Shown here: piece after piece, positions 53,672 to 64,000 of the stretch
How the letters are laid out: every line of letters starts with the position of its first letter
Numbering within the stretch: the stretch's first letter is position 1
Assembly: GCA_017654935.2 (NCBI GenBank)
Contig: CM065690.1
Coordinates: 14,844,173 to 14,908,172 of the forward strand
Reading direction: 5' to 3'
Origin: Phymorhynchus buccinoides
Lineage: Eukaryota > Mollusca > Gastropoda > Neogastropoda > Raphitomidae
DNA: 64,000 nt
Notes under the pieces: model-generated
What the model was told of the DNA's origin: nothing
Seen by the model: only the letters and a program-made list of their open reading frames with translations
Database searches by the model: none
Position numbers and translations under genes: made by a program

Positions 53672-54169
53672 ATGGCATCGACAGAAACCGGAAAAGAAGC
53701 TGCCCTCCTAAAAAAAAATATGACGCAGTTCTGGTGACTACATATGCTGCCCTGTCATCTGTCCTTAACCACATCATTCCATATCATATCAAAATGAGAT
53801 GTTCTTTTTTCTTCGCTCGCTTGTGACTTTGAAATGAAACTTGCTAAAAAAACCTTGTTAAAAACTGTGAAACTTATACATTGTATGAATTTGATTCTCT
53901 TTTGTTCTTTTATAAAATGATCTAAAACTCTTTTTGCCCCCCAAAAAGAAAGCTGTGGAAGCTTATTTCTTCATTCTCTTGAAATGAAGATCAAGTTGGC
54001 TTGACTTGACCTGACTTGACTGAACCCTAGACGTAGTGAATGAGTAATTCTGCAGCCACAGATGGTTTATGGGACCTTTAACTTCACGTAACCTTTGAAA
54101 GGGATATTCTGTGCTTAAAAAAAACTGAGCTATGTGTACCCCCCCACCCCCCACCTGATTTTAGAGGGG
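53672..54169 (+). other. Presumed start of the 3' UTR
   Basis: AT-rich sequence follows the stop codon with no further exon. I cannot fix the polyadenylation site. The first AATAAA on the + strand that I noticed is at about 55074; it would give a ~1.4-kb 3' UTR containing a TIR element. Confidence 0.4.
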
Positions 54170-54691
54170 CACCCTGACGGATGAGTTTTTGCAAGAAACA
54201 CATCGAGATCACCAGGAAAACACCCTTTACAGAGATCGCAACACTCACGTTGCTCTGGTTTCCTAGAAATCAAACCGTCAAATCGGCAATTCCTCCTTGG
54301 CGGAGGTGCTGGAAGTCAGATTCTTTCTAATGGCCGCCTGAGTTAGACGAAATCGTTTGCACGAAATGTCCACAGTACAATCCTTTTTATTTATTTATTT
54401 ATTTAAATTTTATACAGTTTACCAAAAGGAGTTTCGCTCACAAGAAAGGAAATACAACTAGACCTTTTTTGTTGTTGTACTGCACTACAAAGAAGAACAA
54501 AATTCCACCCACCCACCCCGTCCAAAATGGCCCCTCTCTTCGGCAACTCAGCCAAGGAGGAATCGCCGTTTTGACGGTTTGATTTCTCGGAAACCAGAGC
54601 AAAGTGAGTGTTCTGGTCCTTGAAAAGGCTGTCTTTCTGGTGACCTAAACATGTTTCTTGCAAATATTCATCCGTCAGGGTGCTCCTTTAA
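54170..54691. mobile_element. TTAA-type TIR element, family 4, second copy
   Basis: Left ggggcaccctgacggatgag tttttgcaagaaac; right gtttcttgcaaatattcatc cgtcagggtgctcctttaa. It may lie in the 3' UTR of the phosphatase transcript. Confidence 0.85.
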
Positions 54692-56022
54692 GACACACGC
54701 AAACAAATCCACAAATCTGGTACTCAAATTTTCCATTGTCTCATTAATTTGCCCAGAAAATTTGCTGATTGTTTAATGCTTACAGATTTGATTTTTTATT
54801 GTTACAGGTATTGCTTTTGTATTTATGTTTATATGGATCTCGGAACTTACTTGCTGCTACTACCTACTAGGCAGCTTCATTGACTTGGAGCTAAGAATTA
54901 AGAAGGCGGCTTTAACTTTCTACTAATTTGTGGGAAAACGTTGCATTATGAAGACACAATTATGCTGCCAAAATGTTGTAGCATTTATATAATTTACTTA
55001 CTGTGCTACTTACTTTCCTATGATGATTTTGAAAAAAAAAGTTGATCCGGTTTATTTTGATTTTTTGTAGAAAAATAAATGTCTCGACTGATCAAATTGA
55101 CCAATGTATCAAAAAAGCTGATTTTGTGTATGATTCGTGTACATGACATTTTTTCGTGTATGAATTGAAAATCTGTTTAACGTCCTCCGGACACTTTTTT
55201 TGATATTAGTAGATATAAAGATGGTGGGAACGATCCTGGAGGCAATGCCCGGAGGCAGTGCAACACCAGTAAAGTCCCGAATTTTTAACAAAACAGATAT
55301 GTATTATACTTATATAATATACTTATTATTTTAGGTGGGTGTGTGTCCCCCCACTGATATAACCAGGCGAGAATCCCTTATTTTGTGTATGTACATGTAT
55401 CGAGTATATGTGAATTTGTGATAATATTGGAGTATAGTTGCATCATATAATCAGGCATGGTAGTGGGGGGCAAAGTGAGGTTCGTGGAAGAATATCCAAC
55501 CGATTCTGCATTTCATTTGAAAGATGTCGACTCAAACTAAAATGATGAAGTTGGGGGTCAAAATGAAGAAGAAAAAGAAGCACTAGGATCACAAATCTGG
55601 AAACGTGGCATGAGCTAGGCTGCGCACGACTGCTAACTTCAGCGGGAAGTTGCTTGTTCAGTCATTCACATCCGGTTCCGCGAAGCGATTGCATAGGTTT
55701 TAACGCAACGTAATTTTTAGACACCCAAGCGAATTTTTACCCCGGCTTTTTGTGTTTTTGGGGGGGTCAAATTTTCACTTTCGCAGATTTTCCGTGATTC
55801 GCGGAGGTCTACCATGCCTGATAACACACTGTGTAAAGTGTTGCCTTGTGTACTTACAAATTATTAGGATCTGATTTTTGTTTAGCTGTAGCGAGTTGCA
55901 AGCTGTGTAAAATGTAGATGCTTGTGTTATTGAAAAGAGAGATGTGGGGGGGGGGGGGGGGGGTGCAGAGAGAGAGAGAGAGAGAGTAGTTGTAGTATCG
56001 ATAGTGACAGGGGAATTTTGTC
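54692..56022 (+). other. 3' flank with repeat E and simple repeats
   Basis: Repeat E in reverse at 55175-55285. A G run at about 55947-55963 is followed by (GA)n. A possible polyadenylation signal is at about 55074. No gene was recognised. Confidence 0.45.
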
Positions 56023-56249
56023 TTAACCCCTTCACTGCCACAGGAAAACTGACAAATTATCTATTTTCTTATCAAGTTTAAAACAAATCAGTTAGACTCA
56101 ATCTGAGAAAATGGTCTAGAGATATATATCTTTCTTGGCTTATCTAAACCCAAAACCATCATCCCAGGACTATGACATCATATGTTATGACATCATCAAT
56201 GACATTCAGTACCAGACTATCTCATAGCCAGGCAGGGAAGGGGTTTTAA
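56023..56249. mobile_element. TTAA-type MITE
   Basis: TTAACCCCTTCACTGCCA at the left and GGCAGGGAAGGGGTTTTAA at the right. The ends resemble MITE B but the interior differs. Confidence 0.75.
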
Positions 56250-56944
56250 TAGTAAAAATAAGCTAAAAGTCCCAAATGATTAGATAGTAATAGAGGGATC
56301 CGGGATAGCGTCATAATGTCACGTGATTTTGTTGGTAACGAAAGTCGGACGCCATTTTGGCTGGAGCGCCGTTTGGGTTCAGATTACAGAGGTGAGCGTC
56401 AGTGAGTTTCGACAAATCGTCACAATGGTAATAAACTGTGCAGTAGTTAAATGTTCAGGACTAAAAGCAAACATCAGAATTCAATGCGTTCCACCGCCAA
56501 GTATCTTAGCAACCCGAATAATCCAGCCATCATGGCCGACAGAGGTGACATTCTCATTTGCATACATGAACCCGGATCCCTCTATAGTGCTTTGGTAGAT
56601 ATGAGTAGAATGTTTTGAATTTTTAAAAAATGTTTCTCGCACTTGAACCTAATACCTACATGTTTTTGGGGTTTTTTTTGGTGTGTTTTTTGTTAGACGT
56701 GATGATTATTATAGGCTGTGCCACCCTGATTTCGATCGAATGTCTCAAAGCAGGAATGTCTGTTGTCTCAGCTGTCCCGGAGAACTATGATCTGATATTG
56801 ATGATAGTGTTGACAGCAATAAACAGAATCTTTACATTTGCCAAATCCCTACCATTGTGATGCAAGTTGATGGTGTGGAAGAAGGTACCATTTTACGTGA
56901 TGTACAAGGCGATACTTTTTTCCCTCAACTGAGGCCCTTGCGTC
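56250..56944 (+). other. Intergenic sequence without a recognised gene
   Basis: It holds an open frame of about 90 codons (56323-56598) with no family resemblance that I can see; I do not call it a gene. Confidence 0.35.
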
Positions 56945-57260
56945 TTAACTCATTCAAGTCGTTCAAGGGAAGTAAATCTGTGTGCACCCCATACCTTGGT
57001 CACTTCCAAACTCGCTTTGCTCCATTAGACCACAATTTTGCCTCTGGCTTTGCTTTTGTAGCGGTTTGTTGTGGGGAAACCAATCGCTGTAGAGTTTTTT
57101 GTATATAAAGTCTATATATATATATAAAAAAAACGTCTGATCTACCACTTCCTATGTCTAAACCTGAAGTAAAAAAACTGGTTTTGTGTGTGTGTATGGC
57201 TGGAGTGATTTGTGATTGTTTAAAAAATAATTCAAAATTGTTGCGATGCGAATGAGTTAA
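56945..57260 (-). mobile_element. TTAA-flanked MITE, family 1, reverse copy
   Basis: Left TTAACTCATTCAAGTCGTTC; right TTGCGATGCGAATGAGTTAA. Confidence 0.87.
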
Positions 57261-57576
57261 ACTGCGTTGCGCCTAGTGCATCACTGAAATCTGATCGAAC
57301 AAAGTTGTGAATTCCTTTCATATCGTAAGTCTTTTGCAAACGAACACAACAGGCTGAAATCGTAAATGCAGCCAACGAAGCAGACGACGGTCACACAGAG
57401 AAGGGGGATTTGATTCAGGATAATGACGTCGCAGCCTCGGTTTCAACAGCTGAAGACAATATATATAAATAAAAATCATGGCGGACATAGCCTACTGGAG
57501 TAGAAACTGTAGAGTACATCGATTTCTCGGCAAAGATGTAGATTTACACCCTCCTGCTCTATTTCTTGGTTCTTTC

Positions 57577-57606
57577 TAGGGTTAGGGTTAGAGGTTAGGG
57601 TTAGGA
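57577..57606 (+). repeat. Short interstitial telomere-like repeat
   Basis: About five TTAGGG-like units (agggttagggttagaggtta ggg), interrupted once. TTAGGG is the usual animal telomere unit; here it is a short internal tract. Confidence 0.7.
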
Positions 57607-59005
57607 TGGTTATAGTTCGCATGCGAAGGGTACTTATTTCATGGGAGGTACTTATTTCTCATAGCGGCGTGAGTGTAATTTATGTCGTTCTGAAGATTGT
57701 TTTGACAGAACTAGGCTAATTACCGACCTCCTTTGTTTTTAGTCGACCTCGTGTTTTCGATCTATTTTCTGTTTTTGTTCGACCATTTTGCTTGCGCGTT
57801 TGCTTGTGTATAATTTTTAAATTCAAATTATTTTTTTAAATTCAGGGGTGTACCTTATAAAAGACGATTTTCGGGTAAAAAATATGGGAAAGAACTTTGT
57901 GAAAATGAAATTTGTTTGCCTCGACCAGAGAGGAGCAAAACCATAGCAACCATGGCGTCAAAGAGGTATAGATGCAAGTGAGCGATTACAAGTGGCCACA
58001 ACTGATCGGACTTTGGCAAAATGTGACGCATATAAAAATGACGACAGCGTTGGAACGACGCACTGTGTTCTTTGTGACGTCTGTCTACTCCAACACACGA
58101 GGCGGCGGCTAATGTTTGTCCCCACTCGGGTTAGGCGGGATCATTCACACACACACACACCTTGAAATTACTCCCCTTAATTATTTGCGAACAATTCCTA
58201 TTAGAAGTGCCTTGTAGTCTGTAAAATTTGGTGCCATCACAAAATGTATACAGAAGGCTTAACGAACCTTCTGATTTTTACATAACGAAATGATGTCTCT
58301 CTCTTTTTGTGTGTGTGTGCTTTATTTCTTTCTAATACGCTTTAGTTTCGTGCTCACATTGCTGTTAAATTTTGCTACATTTATAATTTGTGACCCAAAA
58401 TGGACATTAAGTGTCAAACTGACCATTCTGAGAAAATGATACATTTGAAAACTTCAGACAATTGTCTTTCTAATGATACAAGGGCTATTCTTGTATCTTT
58501 GTTCATTCCAGAGTTATGAGCGTTTAAAGTTAGTAGGGTGAGCATCGGCCATTTTGAGAAAACACTCTCTAAAGTCTAGCCTAGCTGAAGAAAGGGCACT
58601 GACCTACTCGTTTTAAAGCACTTATAAGACCATTTAGAGACCATATTAAAGATTATCCTTTATAAATATGAAAGATAAGATGTTAGAGAACACAAAATTA
58701 CCCATAACTCAAAATTGACAAAAATTAAGATTTTTGACTTTTCAAGCCTGTTGTGAGAAACTAGCCCAGCGACTTTCATGGGTGCTGGGTCACATATGTG
58801 ACTGAGGACGAGTTTATTGGCATTTTCGAAAGATAAAAGACAAATTGATGATGGAGTTAGTAATCTAGGAATGTCTTTGAAATTTGAAGGCGTTTTGTTC
58901 TCTCTTTTTTTCTTCAGAATTAACTCCGTGACTTTTTGTTTTAAAAATTACTATTTACACACATACACATTCCATTTGCTGTTAAAGCATGACATTAGTG
59001 CACAA

Positions 59006-59010
<5 letters not shown>
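57607..59010 (+). other. Intergenic sequence without a recognised gene
   Basis: No exon or RNA gene was seen. The stretch 58390-58800 begins with gtgacccaaaatgg and ends with gctgggtcacatatgtgac, which may mark a repeat, but I cannot define its ends. Confidence 0.35.

Positions 59011-59070
<60 letters not shown>
59011..59070 (+). repeat. (GA)n microsatellite
   Basis: About 30 uninterrupted GA units. Confidence 0.96.
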
Positions 59071-59073
<3 letters not shown>

Positions 59074-59374
59074 ATATTAAAACTCGTCTGAATGTTTGAT
59101 ACTCTTGTGGGCTGGTACCTTACACATAATTATTAATTGGCAGATTGTTTGACGATTATTGAAAATGTCTAAATCATCTGATAAATTCTGTTGCATAATA
59201 CTTACATTAATATCTGTCGTTGAAGGTAATAATTATTCACCATTGCATACATTCATTGCTGTTCATCTTATTTTATTCTTTTTCTTTTTAAATCGTGTAT
59301 TAGTTTGGTGTTTGGTTTGATATTGACAACCTATTTTTGATTCGCATATACATTGATCTGATTTTTTTTTTTAA

Positions 59375-59414
<40 letters not shown>

Positions 59415-59896
59415 ATGGGTGCAACTTTTCCTGGTATACAAGGATTTTCTGTTTTTGAATTTTACCAGAAAAGGAATTTCCTTTTTTCTTTAATTTGTCA
59501 AACAAGACCTTTGTGTGTCTACTGTATTTTTCAAACACTTTAAAATAAGCGTTTGTATAAATTGTGGAAAAAGCAAACTAATATACCTTCATAAATAATT
59601 TTTTCTCTTCAGACATTACCCCTAGACCCTGGCCTTTCACATTTTGTTGTTGTTGTATTCAACTATTTTTATTCCTTTTCTTCATTCATTCCACAATTCC
59701 TGCTTTCACTCACTCTTTCATCCCATATGTCAGTGTATGTATAAATGAAATCAGCGCAAAATCAAAGTGGGACAAATACAAAAATGTAGCTAATCATAGG
59801 TAATATAATGACAAAATGAAACATTCATCAGTTTCTCAAACTTAATAATATATCACCGATAGCCCTTTCAGATTTTTTAATGTTGTGTAGTTGCAC

Positions 59897-59928
<32 letters not shown>

Positions 59929-59974
59929 ATGAAGGTGTACATTAATTCATGCAACTGTGCGTGTGAGTATAATG

Positions 59975-60195
59975 AGAGACTTAGTGCGATTTTTCTCACA
60001 CCAGAGGGCATGACGCTCGTGTGGGGCTAATCCTCTCTATATTATTAGTTGGGGATAAAGAAAGAGAGAGAGACAGTGAGTGGTCCTACCATCACTCTCT
60101 CTCTCTCACTACGCCCAAGTAAGAAAATCGCGTGATAAGCCCCTAGTGCATTGACTGCCCTCTGGCGTGAAAAATATCGCCATAGGTTGACCATT
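59975..60195 (+). mobile_element. MITE family 2, second copy
   Basis: gagacttagtgcgatttttc at the left and gcgtgaaaaatatcgccata at the right; matches 1053-1274 over its length. Confidence 0.87.
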
Positions 60196-60689
60196 GTATC
60201 AATGGGGATGTGTGTGTGTGTGGTTGCGCACGCACACACATAATACGCACAACTTCAAAACGTATGCCGAGGACATTTTTGTACCACTATTTTGCTGAAT
60301 GAAGTCTCATTTTTAACATGGTTAACTTGAAAACAAAATTTTACAATATCACACTTACAGCTGACAAGGAATAAATATTCCATGATATTTTGCTTTTTAA
60401 ACTGTCTTCCAATATATTGCTGCCTCAACAACGATTGTTATGTATAGATATTTGTTATCGTTCTATTTTATTTTGTGATGATGATGATGATGATAATGAG
60501 GATGATTTTGTTGTGATAACGTGCAAATAACGCGTAGTTGACCAAGAGGATTTTTTTAATTATTGGTGACGTTATGATTTTATATAAACTTACTTCTGAA
60601 TGGAAAAAAAAAGTATGCATAAGCTGAAGTACCTTATATACATTTAATACCTTTTGTAAAATAAATATGTAATTAAAAAATGTTTGTTT

Positions 60690-60779
60690 TCTCTCTGTGT
60701 GTGTTTGTGTCACTGTGTGTGCATGGGCGTGTGTGTGTGTGTGTGTGCGTGAGTGTGTGTGTGTGTGTGTGCATGGGCC

Positions 60780-60813
<34 letters not shown>

Positions 60814-60960
60814 TGTGTGTGTGTGAGTGTGTGTGTGTATGTGCATGGGCCTGTGTGTGTGCATCAAGGTGTACATTCATTCATGCAATTGTGCGTGCGA
60901 GTATAATTGTATCAATGGGTATGTACGTGTATTTGTGCACAGAGAGAGAGAGAGAGAGAA
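60690..60960 (+). repeat. (GT)n and (GA)n microsatellites
   Basis: GT-rich tract with internal gcatgggc units (60696-60865) and GA runs at about 60794-60812 and 60942-60959. Confidence 0.9.
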
Positions 60961-61368
60961 GGCCTGTTCACTCTACACATGAATTTCATTATACGTTATT
61001 AAAACTTGTTAATGGCTACAGAATATTAGCATTAAACTGTACATGATGGGTTTTTTCATGACTACATTATTTCAGCTATGCAAACTTCTCACAGTCATAG
61101 CTTGTGTAAAAAGGGGTAACCAGGTCTGAGAAAGAGAGAGAGAGAGACAGAGAGAGAGAATATGAATCAGTTTTGTCAATTACAAAGGGAACTAACAACG
61201 ACAGGAGTACTCACATCACAAGTAAGGATTTCTCTCCCTTTGTTTATCCCAAACACTGGAAGCTTTGTACTTTGTACATCTCAGTGTCTGTCAAAATACT
61301 GTGAAGAAGATCATGGACAAAGTGTTCATTGAACAACCAAACCGTGGAGTCTTTACTGCATTTAGCTA

Positions 61369-63174
61369 CGAGCACACCGAACACATAGAGACGGGGGGCG
61401 CATAGAGACGGGGGCGCATAGAGACGGGGGCACATAGAGACGGGGACACATAGAGACGGGGGGCACATAGAGACGGGGGGCACATAGAGACGGGGGCACA
61501 TAGAGACGGGGGCGCATAGAGACGGGGGCACATAGAGACGGGGACACATAGAGACGGGGGCACATAGAGACGGGGGCACATAGAGACGGGGGGGCACATA
61601 GAGACGGGGGGCACATAGAGACGGGGGCACATAGAGACGGGGGGCACATAGAGACGGGGGGCACATAGAGACGGGGGCACATAGAGACGGGGGGCACATA
61701 GAGACGGGGGCACATAGAGACGGGGGCACATAGAGACGGGGGCACATAGAGACGGGGGCACATAGAGACGGGGGCACATAGAGACGGGGGCACATAGAGA
61801 CGGGGACACATAGAGACGGGGACACATAGAGATGGGGCACATAGAGACGGGGACACATAGAGACGGGGACACAGAGACGGGGACACATAGAGACGGGGGC
61901 ACATAGAGACGGGGACACATAGAGACGGGGACACATAGAGACGTGGGCACATAGAGACGGGGACACATAGAGACGGGGACACATAGAGACGGGGGCACAT
62001 AGAGATGGGGCACATAGAGACGGGGACACATAGAGACGGGGACACATAGAGACGGGGACACATAGAGACGGGGGCACATAGAGACGGGGACACATAGAGA
62101 CGGGGACACATAGAGACGGGGGGCATAGAGACGGGGGCGCATAGAGACGGGGGGCACATAGAGATGGGGGCACATAGAGACGGGGGCACATAGAGACGGG
62201 GGGCACATAGAGACGGGGGGCACATAGAGATGGGGGCACATAGAGACGGGGGCACATAGAGACGGGGGCACATAGAGACGGGGGCGCATAGAGACGGGGG
62301 GCACATAGAGACGGGGGCACATAGAGACGGGGGCACATAGACGGGGGCACATAGAGATGGGGGCACATAGAGACGGGGACACATAGAGACGGGGACACAT
62401 AGAGACGTGGGCACATAGAGATGGGGCACATAGAGACGGGGACACATAGAGACGTGGGCACATAGAGACGGGGACACATAGAGACGGGGACACATAGAGA
62501 CGGGGACACATAGAGACGGGGACACATAGAGACGTGGGCACATAGAGATGGGGCACATAGAGACGGGGACACATAGAGACGTGGGCACATAGAGATGGGG
62601 CACATAGAGACGGGGACACATAGAGACGGGGACACATAGAGACGTGGGCACATAGAGATGGGGCACATAGAGACGGTGACACATAGAGACGGGGGCACAA
62701 ACAGACGATGACACATAGAGACATGGGCGCATAGAGACGATGACACATAGAGACATGGGCACATAGAGACGATGACACATAGAGACATGGGCACATAGAG
62801 ACGAGGGCACATAGAGACATGGGCACATAGAGACGATGACACATAGAGACATGGGCACATAGAGACGATGACACATAGAGACATGGGCACATAGAGACGA
62901 GGGCACATAGAGACGGGGGCACATACAGACGGTGACATAGAGACGGGGGCGCATAGAGACGAGGGCACATAGAGACGGTGACATAGAGACGGGGGCGCAT
63001 AGAGACGATGACACATAGAGACGAGGGCACATAGAGACGGGGGCGCATAGAGACGGTGACACATAGAGACGATGACACATAGAGACGATGACACATAGAG
63101 ACGAGGGCACATAGAGACGGTGACACATAGACGAGGGCACATAGAGATGGGGCACATAGAGACGGTGACACATA

Positions 63175-63176
<2 letters not shown>
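61369..63176 (-). repeat. 16-18-bp minisatellite, over 100 copies
   Basis: The unit is cacatagagacgggg plus one to three bases, with variants gacgtggg, gatgggg, gacgatga and gacatggg arranged in regional blocks: 61370-62700 mostly gacggggg/gacgggga, and 62700-63170 mostly gacgatga/gacgaggg/gacatggg. Open in all three - strand frames; not considered coding. Confidence 0.96.
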
Positions 63177-63262
<86 letters not shown>

Positions 63263-63308
63263 GTTACAAGCAAGCAGACAAAATATTTTGTCCGCCCAAC
63301 CCACGTGA

Positions 63309-63375
<67 letters not shown>

Positions 63376-63396
63376 TGTCCGCCCAACCCACGTGAA

Positions 63397-63478
<82 letters not shown>
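63177..63478 (+). repeat. (GT)n, (GA)n and long (CT)n tracts with a duplicated 25-bp segment
   Basis: (GT)n then (GA)n at 63177-63259. The segment tgtccgcccaacccacgtga occurs at 63289 and 63377, each followed by a long CT tract. Confidence 0.95.
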
Positions 63479-63480
<2 letters not shown>

Positions 63481-63533
63481 GTCAGTCTCTGTGTGTGTGT
63501 CTGTCACTCTTGATGGTTAGTTTTTACGTCCTA

Positions 63534-63857
63534 TTAGGCGGTGCCTTTTATTGTGGACAAATATGTCTTGAAGACTTGGTCTTCCTGGCTAAAGATGAAG
63601 TAGACGGTGATGGGACAGGAGTCTTGACGTGGCAGCCGTCGTGGATGATCCCGGAACACGTTGCGTACCCCGGAATCGCTGGGAAACGCTCTCTGTAACT
63701 GGAACAATCGAGGTATTTCTGTCCTAGGTGCTAGAGTGGAGTCAGCATCTGTGTCGCGGTAGGAGACGACGAAGCATTGTGAGACAGCCGAAGGTTGTCC
63801 AGGGTCTCCTGTAGTCCTCTTGTCTTGTCGCTGGTTTTGGTGAGCAAACCTCTCCAT
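63534..63857 (-). other. Unassigned open frame at the window end
   Basis: A 107-codon frame starting MERFAHQNQRQDKRTT and containing VVSYRDTDADSTLAPR. Base composition is more balanced than in the neighbouring repeats. I recognise no domain. It could be part of a repeat, an exon or chance, and the window ends before its context can be read. Confidence 0.25.
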
Positions 63858-64000
63858 CCAAGGCTGTCTTCAGGACCACAACCGGGCGACCTGCTCCGTA
63901 CCGGGGAGTCGATGTCGTCGCAAACGACGGGCAGGAGACATAGTCAAGTGGAGTCGTCTCTGCAGGCGGGTGATTTCTTCCCAGTGGATGACCCTGCCCA

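Noticed and set aside
61244..63507. Open frames of 718, 713 and 603 codons on the - strand
   Set aside because: Produced by the 16-18-bp minisatellite and neighbouring dinucleotide tracts; low-complexity in every frame.

Overview
The window is eukaryotic nuclear DNA. It has GT-AG introns, tRNA-derived SINEs, LINE tails, dense miniature inverted-repeat transposons (MITEs), long (GA)n, (CT)n and (CA)n tracts and several kilobase-scale minisatellites. The repeat style and gene structure suggest a marine mollusc, probably a gastropod. That taxon is an inference; no marker gene in the window fixes it.

One protein-coding gene can be supported. It lies on the + strand and spans at least 522-53671, with 19 exons visible. 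Its 5' end (promoter, signal peptide and N-terminal fibronectin III repeats) lies upstream of the window. The exons join with consistent phases into 712 residues plus a stop: the end of one FN3 domain, a complete FN3 domain, the divergent membrane-proximal FN3-like region with a run of five arginines, one transmembrane helix, a proline-rich juxtamembrane segment, one protein tyrosine phosphatase (PTP) domain and a short tail with three YxN motifs. This is the plan of R3-type receptor tyrosine phosphatases (PTPRB, PTPRJ, PTPRH, PTPRO; Drosophila Ptp10D and Ptp4E). The signature [10 protein letters not shown] is intact. The WPD loop reads WED and the residues after it are also unusual.

Layout. 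0.5-16 kb holds ectodomain exons in introns full of MITEs, including nested insertions, plus 45-bp and 40-bp minisatellites. 16-25 kb is a 9.3-kb intron of microsatellites, LINE remnants, a pogo-like MITE and a THAP-like fragment. 25-37 kb holds the transmembrane, juxtamembrane and first PTP exons, two LINE 3' ends and a full-length SINE. 37-46 kb holds the core PTP exons. There the 3' ends of three exons, with their 5' splice sites, have been copied into the following intron together with microsatellite DNA; a fourth case lies at 16 kb. 46.6-50.7 kb is one TIR-bounded element carrying about 4 kb of a 32-bp satellite. 51-53.7 kb holds the last two exons. 53.7-64 kb is 3' flank with repeats and a 1.8-kb minisatellite of 16-18 bp units, and ends in about 500 bp of higher-complexity sequence.

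The very long open frames on the - strand at 46.7-50.7 kb and 61.2-63.5 kb are by-products of satellite units without stop codons; I do not annotate them as genes. The most notable observations are the repeated duplication of exon-end plus splice-donor segments, the altered WPD loop, and the satellites that grew inside MITEs and a SINE.
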